A DNA stretch of 64,000 bases from Liolophura sinensis (Eukaryota; Mollusca; Polyplacophora; Chitonida; Chitonidae), in assembly GCF_032854445.1 (NCBI RefSeq), contig NC_088301.1, forward strand, positions 59,348,512 through 59,412,511, read 5' to 3'. Each line of letters starts with the position of its first letter. Within the stretch, counting starts at the first letter, position 1. Under the pieces are notes generated by a model. The model made no database searches. It had not been told where the DNA came from and saw only the letters and a list, made by a program, of their open reading frames with translations. The translations under genes were made by a program, and so were the position numbers. Positions 1 to 12,400 of the stretch are shown here, piece after piece.

Positions 1-140
1 TTACACAACTTTAACAATGTCAGAGACAACAGGCTCGAAGACTTTTACACAACTTTACTTTAACAATGTCAGAGACCTAGGCTCAAAGACTTTACACAAC
101 TTCACTTTAACAATGTCAAAGGCTTCAAGACTTGGAAGTG
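1..140. repeat. 47-bp tandem repeat, about 3 copies
   Basis: Units contain ttacacaact, tttaacaatgtca and (a/c)aagact. The first copy is slightly shortened. The array may continue to the left of the window. It lies in the MON2 intron that follows exon 211-418. Confidence 0.85.
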
Positions 141-210
141 TGAAGGGAAATAACTTGTATATAAAAAAAAAGACTCCTACACAGATTAGTCCATTGCAGC
201 CTTTTCTCAC

Positions 211-418
211 CTTGGTAATGGGCATTTGCCACTGAGGCGTTCATCCTCCACATATTTCCTCACAACTTCCTGACAGCGACTCAGCAAAGACTGCACCGCC
301 AGACGAGTGATAGCTCCCTCTTCTGAACCAGCCTTGTTGCTAATGAAGGAGAACTGAAGCAACGTTTCAAAGCAGGACTTAGCAAACTCTTCTCTCAGTT
401 TTCTACTGGATTCTGTGT
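211..418 (-). CDS. MON2: MON2 exon ([11 protein letters not shown]...SGKCPLPR)
   Basis: 208 nt, two bases in and two bases out of split codons. The acceptor is a long T run ending in acag, and the donor CCAAG|GTGAGA. It encodes [38 protein letters not shown] and [15 protein letters not shown], near the C terminus of MON2. In the human protein about 80 further residues follow, so the last coding exon should lie just outside the window below position 1. Confidence 0.95.
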
Positions 419-3400
419 CTGTAAAAAAAAAAGCCATTCATTGAGGTTTCACTAAGGTTTAAAGGGAATTCTGATGTGCTATTGTCATAGTATTTGACAG
501 TGCCCACTTCTATGAACTAGTTACATGTACATAAGCAATGTTATAAAATAGAAATGTGGAACTCTGTATAACATGTATAATATTACACCAAAGGTCAAAT
601 ACAAAATTACAAGCACAACACAATGAATGAATATGAATGTGTTTCACTGCATTAGTTAACTTTGAAGCACCATATTTTTTAACATTTCTTTATGTATACC
701 TATGAAAGTATCTGATGTTGCTGAATGTATCGAGCCTCTGTTCAGTATGTCCATGATCTTCAACACAAATTCCTTTGGCATGGTGCTTGCATGGGGGAGA
801 ATATCATCCCGAATCAGCTGTACAACCTATTCAACAAAGAATAATCAAGATATTCAGGTGTAAAACATTAGCAATATGAGCTATACATCCTATTCAACAA
901 AGAACAATCAAGATATTCAGGTGTAAAACAGTAGCAATATGAGCTATACACCCTATTCAACAAAGAACAATCAAGATATTGGGTGTAAAACGGTATCAAT
1001 ATCAGCTATACACCCTATTCAACATAGAGCAATCAAGATGTTCGGGTGTAAAACAGTAGCAATATCAGATGTATAATCTATTCAATGGCACATTTTGTTC
1101 ATTTGGAAACCATGACTGGGCTATTGCAGCATATCACACATGATTTAACAGTATGAATTTACAGAGGGGATATCCAGCATCTGGAACTATCTAGTTTTAG
1201 ACAAAAACAATTACCTTGCAATCGATTGCTTCATCTCTCTGAAATTCTTCCACGGACAACGTTTGTGGTGAAGCACTGAAAGAAAATATTCTCCACTGTG
1301 AAAAAGTATTTGTACCAAAACCTGTGTTAGAGGCTCAGAATTTCCCAAAAAATTCATATATACATTTAAAAAAATTGTATATTCTTTATCTATACATAAA
1401 ATACATGAATAAATAAATAAATATATAAATTTATATTTTAAAAATTAAAACATATATTTTCCCATGAAAGGCAGTATACAGCTGCTAATTCTGACTGTCA
1501 GTACACTGTGAAGATCCAAAGCAGACTGGCTAGGACAAACACTATATATGACCTAAATACACTCTTTCAAAATCTTTTCTTAAAGTATGGGACAAAAACT
1601 TCATGTAAATCGGATAAACATCCATTATGAAGTTATCAAACTTACCCAGGGTATTATAGAAGACAATTAATGTTACAATAATACACAGAATAAAGTCTCA
1701 CTGTTTTGAGAAGAGAAAATCATCCAATGTAATTGCCAATTCCTTCCACATCCCAACAAAGGCAGATTCTGTCAAAAAAGTTGTATAAAGTATCATATAT
1801 CACATACAATCGAGAGAATAACAAGGATCTACGAGTCTCATCAACTGACTAGCCATTACTTTATTTATTTGATTCATGTTTTACACTGTACTCAAGAATA
1901 CTTCACCACAGTAGCCGTTGTGCTGGGGGCTAATTGGGGCAAACTCATGACCATCTGCTGGGTGCCGGCAGACCTTCCCATGTATGACTGGAGAGGAAGT
2001 CACCACCTCGGTGAGTGTCTCCTGAGTCACAAAGACCCTGACCAGTGCTTCACAAGGTCAGTTAATATTCACCCATTTCCACATTTATCTGTGTCCAATT
2101 TATGCCTCAGAATTCAATGCTTCCCATTTAAAAGTCTGGGGGACTTAATTGTAACTCCTGGTAAATATAATGAAAGGCGCTTTGTTCAGGTGTTACTGTA
2201 CGTACCATGCTTCCTGGCTACAGGTAAGCCAATGTTGAGGACTGTGAGCAGGGCATTGATTACCAGCATCCAAGTGGTTCTGGAGAAGCAGCCATATTTC
2301 AGAGACAGTGGATGGTGGAATGTCTGAAACACCACAGTATGAAAACAAAGATACATGGAAGGAAACATTAATCACATACAGGTACATGGAAGGGGTCAGT
2401 TATCACACACAGGTACATGGAAGGAAACAGCAATCACACACAGGTACATGGAACGGAACAGTAATCACACACAGGTACATGGAAGGAAACAGCAATCACA
2501 CACAGGTATATGAAAGTAAACAGTAATCAAATCAGGTACATGGAAGGAAACAGCAATCACACACAGGTATATGAAAGTAAACAGTAATCAAATCAGGTAC
2601 ATGGAAGGAAACAGTAATCACACACAGGTATATGAAAGTAAACAGTAATCAAATACAGGTACATGGAAGGAAACAGCAATCACACACAGGTATATGAAAG
2701 TAAACAGTAATCAAATACAGGTACATGGAAGGAAAAAGCAATCACACACAGGTATATGAAAGTAAACAGTAATCAAATACTGGTACATGGAAGGAAACAG
2801 CAATCACACACAGGTATATGAAAGTAAACAGTAATCAAATACAGGTACATGGAAGGAAACAGTAATCATATACAGAAAAAGGACGTTTTTTTATATATTC
2901 GTAAAACAGATACATGTATATGTAAAGTGAGCCAAGGGAAACAACATTCAAAGGTAAAATATAGCAACTTCTTTTCCATTCCACAAATTTAATTTCAACC
3001 AAATTTTTGTGCACATGTGAGGCAATTATCGATGATTTTCTGCAAATGTCACAAAAACATTATTAAGAAATCCATATAGCTGAAGTTTGTGCACAATTCT
3101 CAAACCTATTTATGAGTACATTCCAGCAATAAAATGTGTAATTGTCACTGGCTTATCACAGATGTGACCTTGAAGTTTAAAGAAGTGTCAGTTTATGTAC
3201 ATCCATGTTGCTGTACTGATAATAATGTTGTTATAAAAGCAGTTGGTTGAAAAAGAAGTTCCTGAATTTTAGTTTTGAATTTAATTTCCTTTCTCTCACA
3301 TTTACATACATTTATAAAAATGAAGCAAGTTCACTGTGCAAATGGAATGCTATATGTTGAAAATATGTCCTATTACAATGTAACAGGCAGAGCCATGGTA

Positions 3401-6400
3401 GACTTAAGGCATGTGTCTACTCCAAAATCAGGATGGAACATGAACAACTTCTCATCAGGAGGTTTCCTCAGGGAGTTCCCCTGACATACACACAATCCCA
3501 ATGTCTTTAGGAAACACAAATAAGGAAAACACCAACTTAAACAAGTGAAGATTTATGATGGTTTCTTCCCACTACAGGTCAACATCTCAGCATTTACAAA
3601 ATGTCTGGGTCCAGCAGAGATTATCTGAACACACACCTTGGCATTTACGGTCACAATGAAGACCTGTGAGCTTCACAGGTGTCCCACCTGCCATTGAAAG
3701 CTTAACCTCCACAACTAACTACACATGATGTATACCTTATGTGGTGGTTAACATGCACAACACACTTTTCTACAGGGCTGCTCTCATGCCCCAAGTTCCT
3801 GTAGTATGGTCTTCACAAAAAGGGGATACACACAAATCCCTTAGGCTTTCTTTGAATGACACACTTGATCGGTTGATGTTGAGAGGAAAATGACTGGCAA
3901 TGAAAGATAGAGGTCACTTAACTAATGTGTTAGCCTTCCCTAAATGTACCAACGTTTTGTGTTTTTTTTTTTCCTTTTCTTGTACATATTGATGACATAT
4001 AGCCTTGTCCTAATTCTGCCGACCACATTTGCCATTTCCAAATGTGTGTCAGATGGAGAAAAGAAAAAGGACCATCATTCTCACCAGAAAAGTGGAAGTA
4101 ATTGGTTTGGTTTGTATAACTATGAACACAAGAGCTACAATTCCACAGGCTGCCAACATTTTTTACAGGTGGATTCAAAACAACTGACAGATGTATCTTT
4201 AATAATAGACAAGCAATGTTGTAATATCACTCTTCAACCCCATAACATTTAAAAAATGCTCGAATAATTTCAACATATCTTTGAATGAGCCATGCATTTC
4301 CACATTTGTCCAAGAAACAATGTATTTAGACAATATCTATTCAAAATTTTTCAAAAGTTTAAAGTTTAATCCGAAGCAATGTATATGAAGGCACACCTGA
4401 TCCTAATCCTGGACTCCACAGGAGGAAGAAGAGTGGGGGGTTTGGGGGTGGGTATGGTATTGACTAAGCCTGGAGTGTCTCCCAGGAACTAATTAGCAGG
4501 ACAATGACCTACTCCCATGGGGTAGAAGATGAAGTGTAGAGAAAAACTCCATGGGGTGGAATATGAAGTGTAGAGAAAAACTCCATGGGGTAGAATATGA
4601 ACTGTAGAGAAAAACTCCATGGGGTGGAAGAAGAAGTGTAGAGAAATGCCCCATGGGGTAGAAGAACGACCCCACATGCCATGACCCTAACAAAGTATGT
4701 CATACTCATGGGAAGGATATTGAATATTAATGCGTAGACCTGCTAAATAACTATTTAGGTAAACACTAGAATAGCCTGAATCTTTTTATGTTTGCCTTCA
4801 CAATGGGAAGGCTATTTTCTATTTTCAAGTTTCAACGTATACAAATAAATTAAAATAATACAATATCATAAGTTATCAATTTAAAGAGTTAAAAAGTATC
4901 AATTTCACAATTAAAGTTCTTGAAATTATTTTTAGGTTCATGTATTTCTTTTCTTCTCTAAAAAGCACAAGTGTAATAATATACTTAAAGAAAACAAATG
5001 AATTATGAAAGGGCTCTGCAAAATTAAGAGGCATTAAGAAGTTGACAGACTAACATTACAGCTGGGGTTTGAATATAGATAACCTCAGATTTATTGGTTA
5101 GCAAGGTTTCAATGTACAAACATCTCTCACAACGATGCTACAATTCGACTTGTTTAAAACCTGGTGGTGTATAAAAACAGAATCTTGCTATAATGAATTA
5201 TTCTATCAATATCCACTCTAGCTATTATTATAGCATCAAGTTATTGTTCATAATGTTTTTGAAATATGAACCATTCTTAATGCAGAAGAATTAACACAGT
5301 CCCATAGCTTTAACAAATCAGGCATGCCAGTTATACACATGCTTTTGTTTCATCATAATACACAACATTACATAACCCCAAGTATGGGAAAGGTAGTAAA
5401 TGCCTAAGATAACATGATTGACTACACTGTTCTTTAACAAGGACATAATCAAACACCAAACAAGCATGTTATCACAAGCGTCATGTGACTCATCAAATCC
5501 TGAGAAACACATTACCATCCACCAGGAAACACCCATTGGCTACGAATTTACCCTTTTCCCAACTCAGTTTGTTGTCAACTGATTCTGACATTTCTTTTCA
5601 GTTCTGACAATACACAACGTTGAAATTTAATGCTTCATGAGGAAGTAAAACAAAAACCAATGTGGAGAGCTGTAACAACAAATGATATCTAGAATCTGAC
5701 ATCTCCATTCAGAAAGGGATATACATAAGACAAAAGCATGTCACTGGAAATACATTCACAGAAAGAAGTTCAGAGATGTCAATTCTGTGATGTTTGAGGT
5801 TCAACTTACAATAAACCTCCTAGAAACCGACTTGTGACAAACATGTCTCACTGACGTGTTATAGGCTGTTAACAAGCCCATTGTACATCTAGTTATTTAA
5901 ATCATCATTATTTAAAACTTCAGTTTGATAAACTGACTTTCATTTACATGAAATACAATATTTTTAATATATTGGTGACCAAGGAGACCAAAGAAAGTAA
6001 CTTGTTAATTAATATTAAGATTCTTTTGGTAGCTAATTGAGTACTTATACCAGATGAATTTATCATAAACTACAACTGTTGCTAAACACTTCGTTTTCCA
6101 CTTTAAGGTAATAAGCAAGGACAAATCTCATTAAATTTATATCTTATCACCTGTAAACCACAGACTCTCGAGAAAATGAATTTGTTACAGCATGAGGTTT
6201 CTATTTTTATAACACAGGCTTACTCTAGGTGTTGTTCATTTTGTTTCTAGACATGTATGTGTTATAATGATGAAAGTTTTCAGGAATTACCATCATATAA
6301 CAGGACCTGAGGTCTTTGCATGTCTAATAATCAGAAGCCATTACAGCTAGGTATGTAACAGTAGACAAGTTAGTGTTCTTCAAAGCGCGCTTTTGCCCTT

Positions 6401-9400
6401 GTTAACAGCTCAGGGACAAAGGGTTACCAGTCATACAATGCATCTTGTTCACAAGGCCTAAATGAAAGCCAAACTCTTCATTATGCCACAGTCATTATTT
6501 TATTATGATGGGCCTAGAGGAAATGACTGGTTTGTCCCATTTTCTGGTCACACTTGTCAGGGTGAAAGGGGTTTGGGGAAGTTGGGTATAAAGGTGCTAA
6601 GTACAGTAGGTAGCCTGGAGGTCTGGCTGTTCAACACACAAAGGCCTCTTAACCCCCTAGTCCTGTTCCCTGTTAGCCCCTGCAATGTTGGAAGAGACCT
6701 CCTAAAACCCACAGAGGGCTTACATTCACTTGGGTAGAGTTGTGTAATGTTGCGTAACCTTATTCCCTGGGAACTGACCCACAGGGATTGGCTAGTCATT
6801 GAAGTGACCAGCAGGAGGCCAAGACCCAGAGCCCTCTCTGTTTTGTTCATCTATGTGGCAATAACCAGGGCATGGTCAAGCCTGGTTGGGCAGGTGGGCG
6901 ATACAATTACAGCCTCCAGGGTTTCCTGTCAGCTAAAGCCAACTGGCCAGTGGTAGTGTTAATTAGCTCTGGCTTAACCCCTTCAGTCCCAGAGAGAACA
7001 GGGGAAACTAAGTGCAGACATTACACAATGCCCTTTAGAAGACCTGGCAAACCCACATAAGTTTACATCAGCCATAGCCTGAGGTGGACACTGGTCAGTT
7101 CTGACCTTTCTCGTGGAGATGTATATACTGAACATTTTACCTACAACTTATTAAGAATTTCAGCCTGGATACTTACCTGAATGGTGAAGGCAAATTGTAT
7201 ACAAGAAAGGCAATAGTTGGAAAGATATAGATGCACCACTTTCACGGAGAAATACTACCTGGTGGAACTCAGATAAGTGGAGAACCTAAAGACGAGATTA
7301 CAGCACCATTGTTTTAAAGATCCACAGCAAAACTATAGATCATCAAAATGTGGAACGAAAGTGAAGAGGTAATGTACACCAGCATTCTCTTGTTTGTGAA
7401 CCCTTCAGATGATGTGAAAAATTAAACATTGCCTATTTTATCTATTATTTCATCATACAGATTGCTTAATGATATAATATCTATAAATCATTTGATACTT
7501 TGTCCTAAAGTATGGAATGTGCTTTAGGTAAAGTGATAAGTGAACCAACATTACATAAAGTTATGGCTTTGTTTCGGGATATTTGGGGTGTAAGATTATG
7601 TAACATTACCATAGTGTTACCAGTGCTGCTGTGGATTGCCATGTAACTTTAAGTAATGTCAATGGGATGCCTGTGTAAAACAGTTATACTGTGGAATTAC
7701 ACTCAAACTTATGCAATGTTATGGTTGAGGAAATAACTCACCCAAGTTCTGTAAGGTCACCAGACCAAGTCTTGGTTGTCTTCTCATAAACGCAACATTA
7801 TGATTGGAGATTTTAATTAAAAAAACACATTACATGTATTCCTTCTTTTTTCAAATATGCAAGCCAGTTCATTGCAAGTAGGCATTGTTCACAAAGCCAG
7901 ATGAATTTTATATAGTTCCATAATATGTTAAGTGATAAAAACCTTCAACAGAATCAAAGACAAAAATTAAAAACACGAGCACTCCGCTCTTTCTTTCACA
8001 ATGGTAGAAGTATGAGGTACACAGATATGCATCATAACATTCTGCTTTTTTCATAACATCCACTTAAAAGGAGAAAAGAAATAAATAAAAAATCAATCTT
8101 CCATAATGACATCCGAAAAAGTTCCTCCGAAGAAATGCTAATTGCTCGCACAAAAAGCGCTGCAGCTCTGAAGGCATTTCTATTCTTTTTTCTTTGAACA
8201 AGATAATTATTCACGGTTTGAATATGAAAGCCTTAGCAGGCAGCCATAGCTGACTTGGTTCCTGTTACAGTTAAAGCGATTGTAAATGAATGTTGATTAA
8301 CAGTAATGGGTATACAGGCAGTGTTTGCGTGTAATGAAGTTAATTACCAGGGATTGCATTCCATATTTTACATAACCGGCAGTAACACTGTGCAAGGTTC
8401 CTGTAACCATACAGAGATCCTTGGCTTGAGCTTAAGCTCAGAATGGCTTTTCGCTTGTATACTTATGGACATGGTTACATCAGTTTCACAGTATTTCAGT
8501 TAACAAGGTTTGCTTAATGGCAGTACAAATTAACCCAATGAGTCATTAGAAGTCACAGAATATCACCAGAGACATCTAATAAACAACAACTGTTGTTTTC
8601 AGCATGTAATTCCATATATTGCAGAGGAATACAATTGCAAAAAATCAATATTCAGTTCAATCATTTTAGCACCTTTACAAGATTACTTGGTGTATGCTGT
8701 CCATATTCCATTCACCATCTAATCTCATCATGTGAGTCAGGACTATGTCATCATCAAAACAAATGTGCTTCTAAAAAGAAACTAATTAAAACCTTAAAAG
8801 TTTTTTTCAAATTTTACCTGAAGGTTTTGACTATGAAATAATGGAAGAGGACAGGGCCACAAAAATATATATCTTGTAAATTTTAGGGAACAAAAAATGT
8901 TAAAAGCGTCAAACGGCTTTCCTTTGTTGAAACAGGCATATTACTTTGGTATTAAAGTCAACACAACACAACACTTCTGATCATCAAACGGTAAAACAAA
9001 ATCCAAAGTTAAAAGGCCTGCTGTCTGATGTAGAGTCATCTAAAAAATAACAGTAAGTAGAAACAATTCTAAACACCATGGCAATGAACACTGGTCATGG
9101 GTGTTTGTGTATGATGAGATTCTGGCTAACACCATTCCACATTTAGCACCTTTATCAATGTAGATATTGTGGGAGTAAATATGATCTAAGGCAGACACAC
9201 AGGGAACCATGTGGAAAAGGGCGTAGACAATATTCTGATTGGTCCGGCTGTTTTACGGGACACATGGCTGTTTTATGGGACACATGGCTGTTTTACTGGA
9301 CACACTCTGGCAAATACTACACTAATGTTAACATAAGACACACATCACTTCAAGAAAATTTGCTTGATTTCATGTTAGCCAGGTTATCCACATTCATGCT

Positions 9401-12400
9401 CAATTACTGAGGTGTCCAAGGCCTGTGCAGATATGGCTTACATAATTCCATGTAGTATTGATGCATTTTCAACAGTTACTCAGTTCAAATGTTTAAGTGA
9501 TAGTTTTCCTTCACATATGAAGTAGTTTTTAAATATAAAATGTGTCTCTTCAAACACCAGGGCAAGGAAGAAAAACAAAAGGAAAATTATAAACACTGCC
9601 TAATTGTTTGCTTGATGTTGTTTGTTTTGTTAAATTGGAATGAATTGATACATACGCTGATTAAGTGGAAATCTATAAAACAAGCTATCATCGCCTACAT
9701 GTCTATTATGACAAAGAACCATGCAGCCAACATGAACTGTCATAATTCTTAAACTTTAATTTCTAGCAGCAACGAATTCCAGCTACAGTAAGCACTGATA
9801 AAGTTTGAAGAAGTATACCTGCCTGTATAAGTAAGACCAGACATAATGCTGGAGTCAGCTACTTCAAAGCATGATCTATCTTTTCTGCTCTCGGAATGAA
9901 TGACTGATTGGGATTTAATGCCACACTGGCAGTATTTCAGCCATATTGTGGAGTCTGGTCTAGGAAAATGCTTCTAAATACTGTAATATAAAAGACTGAT
10001 CTAGAAAGCAAATGATGTGTCTATGGCATGAAACATGAGACTGTCAGGCAGGTAAAATGGAAGCTATCATTTCTGTACACCTGAGATGGTGGTGGACATG
10101 TTGTTCACACAAGGGGATCATGTGCAGAGTTTATGACCTTTTGGCACCTGTGCCAGCCCAGGTAGATAGGATGCTATAGTGGCATAACAGGGGCAAAAAT
10201 TGCATAATACCTGAATGACCTTTGGCCCAGGTGTCATGTATGTCATGTCAGGTAGTTTAATAAAGAAAATTCTTTTAACACATTGATATGTACTAGAAAG
10301 AATAAAAATGAAAATTACCAAAACATCTAGATGAATTTAGTGTTTACTAAATTTCTGTAAAAAAAAATGCGGTGACAGTCAAAACATAACAATATAACTC
10401 AAAACCAAAAAGAAAAAGGGAGAAGCTCTTTTCTCATGTTCCTCAGACCACAAAAATAATGATGGCATAATTAAGACACATTCATCGAACAGAAGATTCC
10501 AGGACTAAAATAATGGTTATTAGTTTCAAGGATCTGTGGTATGAGCATGATAATTGCTAATTACAGTTCACAGCTGTCTGTGTAAATTTTCACACGAACT
10601 CTCCTCCAGGTAAGGAATATTGCATAATTACATTTCTAGGCAATGTAATGAAAAATGTAACTCATTTTTATGGTATAAAATTTAAATCATTTTTAAGCCA
10701 GTCATAAATCATTTTTTTTTTTGAGAGGTGACCAAAGACACATACATAGATGTGTGACTAACATTAACAAAACCAATAAGACTATCACAGGGGAATATAT
10801 TAAAGTTCTTGTCCAGTGTGGTGACAAATGACAGCTATGGTGTAATGATGGCATAATATTAGGTAATGTGGCAGTAGAGCTGGGCCAGGTATACCCGATT
10901 CTTATGAGGAATTGCATAACACTGCTGACCATGCAGGTACACTGAGGTGGTAATAACCAGGCCTGTAGTAAAAATAGCTAGTGGGGTGATAGAAAGGTCA
11001 ATCTGGTCAGTCAAGCTGGCTCAATACCAGTGGTCAGTGGTCAGTGCTGTAACGCCTTGGCTTGATGCTGCAATGTTAACCAGACGCAAGTAACAATGTG
11101 ATAAGAGTCAGACAAACAGGTCTACTGCAGGTAGAGCATTTCTCAGGGGCCAGTCTAGCTAGCCTATAACCGGACTCAAATCACGCTATTATGGTGAAAG
11201 GCCCTCACACACAGTCAAGAATTTTTGGTCAAGAGGCTCTTCATGCCAACTAACATCAGGCAAGAGGAAGTAGATCATCAGTTACCTTGTGACATATAGT
11301 CTTAGCCATAGGAAGAGGAGACAGGTAGAAACCTCAGGTGAGTGCCTGGATAACCTCAATCGTTAAGGGCTCAGAATTTTATTTACAAAAGATCAGATTT
11401 GGACGAAAGGTCAATATGTAACCTTTACACCTTGTCATTTCTTTTCACTACAGCACCAATTTTCCACTTGTTTCAAAACTTAATGGACATTTCACATACT
11501 TTATTTACATCTTTCAGAATTCCAGTGAATTTCTAAGACATACATAGTTTTCTAAAAGAGAATATATGGAATATATTATATATATAATATATCGAGCTAT
11601 TATTATCATTATTTATTCAAGTTTGTGTCCAGCCTACAGCCTAGACCGCTTTACCAATTGACTTGAAATTTTGCAGTGTTATTCCCTGATGGCTGAACTT
11701 GTGCACCAGGGGGTTTGATTTTTGTTATGTAACGTGGTTTGGCGGCCATATTGGATTTTATATATGAAATCGTTCAAATATCTTCTTCTCAAGAACCACC
11801 GAGCCCATTGTTTTGAAATTCGATGTGCAGCTAGAGCATTGGTAGTTACAATAAGTTTGAGAAAATCTTTGACTTCTGGTCAAAATTTTGGAAGCTTGCT
11901 ATTGGTCGAATTTGTGACGTCACACATAGTTTTGAAATTTCAATTTCTCAAAGTGTATTATAATGTATTTTGAGGCGATGGTTCCCAATCTGCTTTTATT
12001 TTTTGCATATCTTTGTAACTTTTTGAGATAGTCAAAAAACTAAAATTACGTCATGTAATTTCAATTACCTGTATCTCGAGAACTATGGGAGCTAGAAATG
12101 TGAAACTTGCACCAACCTGTAGCCACAGGCATGCTCTTTCTGTAGGGTGCCAACGGATTTGAGCTACAATCAATAGTTTTCTCGCCAGAAGCCTTTAAAT
12201 GACAACACCATTTTTTTTCGTTTAGTAATAGATGTTAATTCTATTGCCTTACATGGAGTTAGATGATAACTGGACTGGGTTTATGGTAGTTCACTTAATG
12301 CTTTCTGCTGTACTGTCCATGATTTCCCAAAGCGGTTGTATGATGACATAAAGCTATGCTGTGTTTTATTTGATGGCGTACCAACACAACAAACAATGTG

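Noticed and set aside
1869-2327. 152-codon plus-strand frame
   Set aside because: It is a SINE copy plus the complement of MON2 exon 2206-2323 read on the wrong strand.
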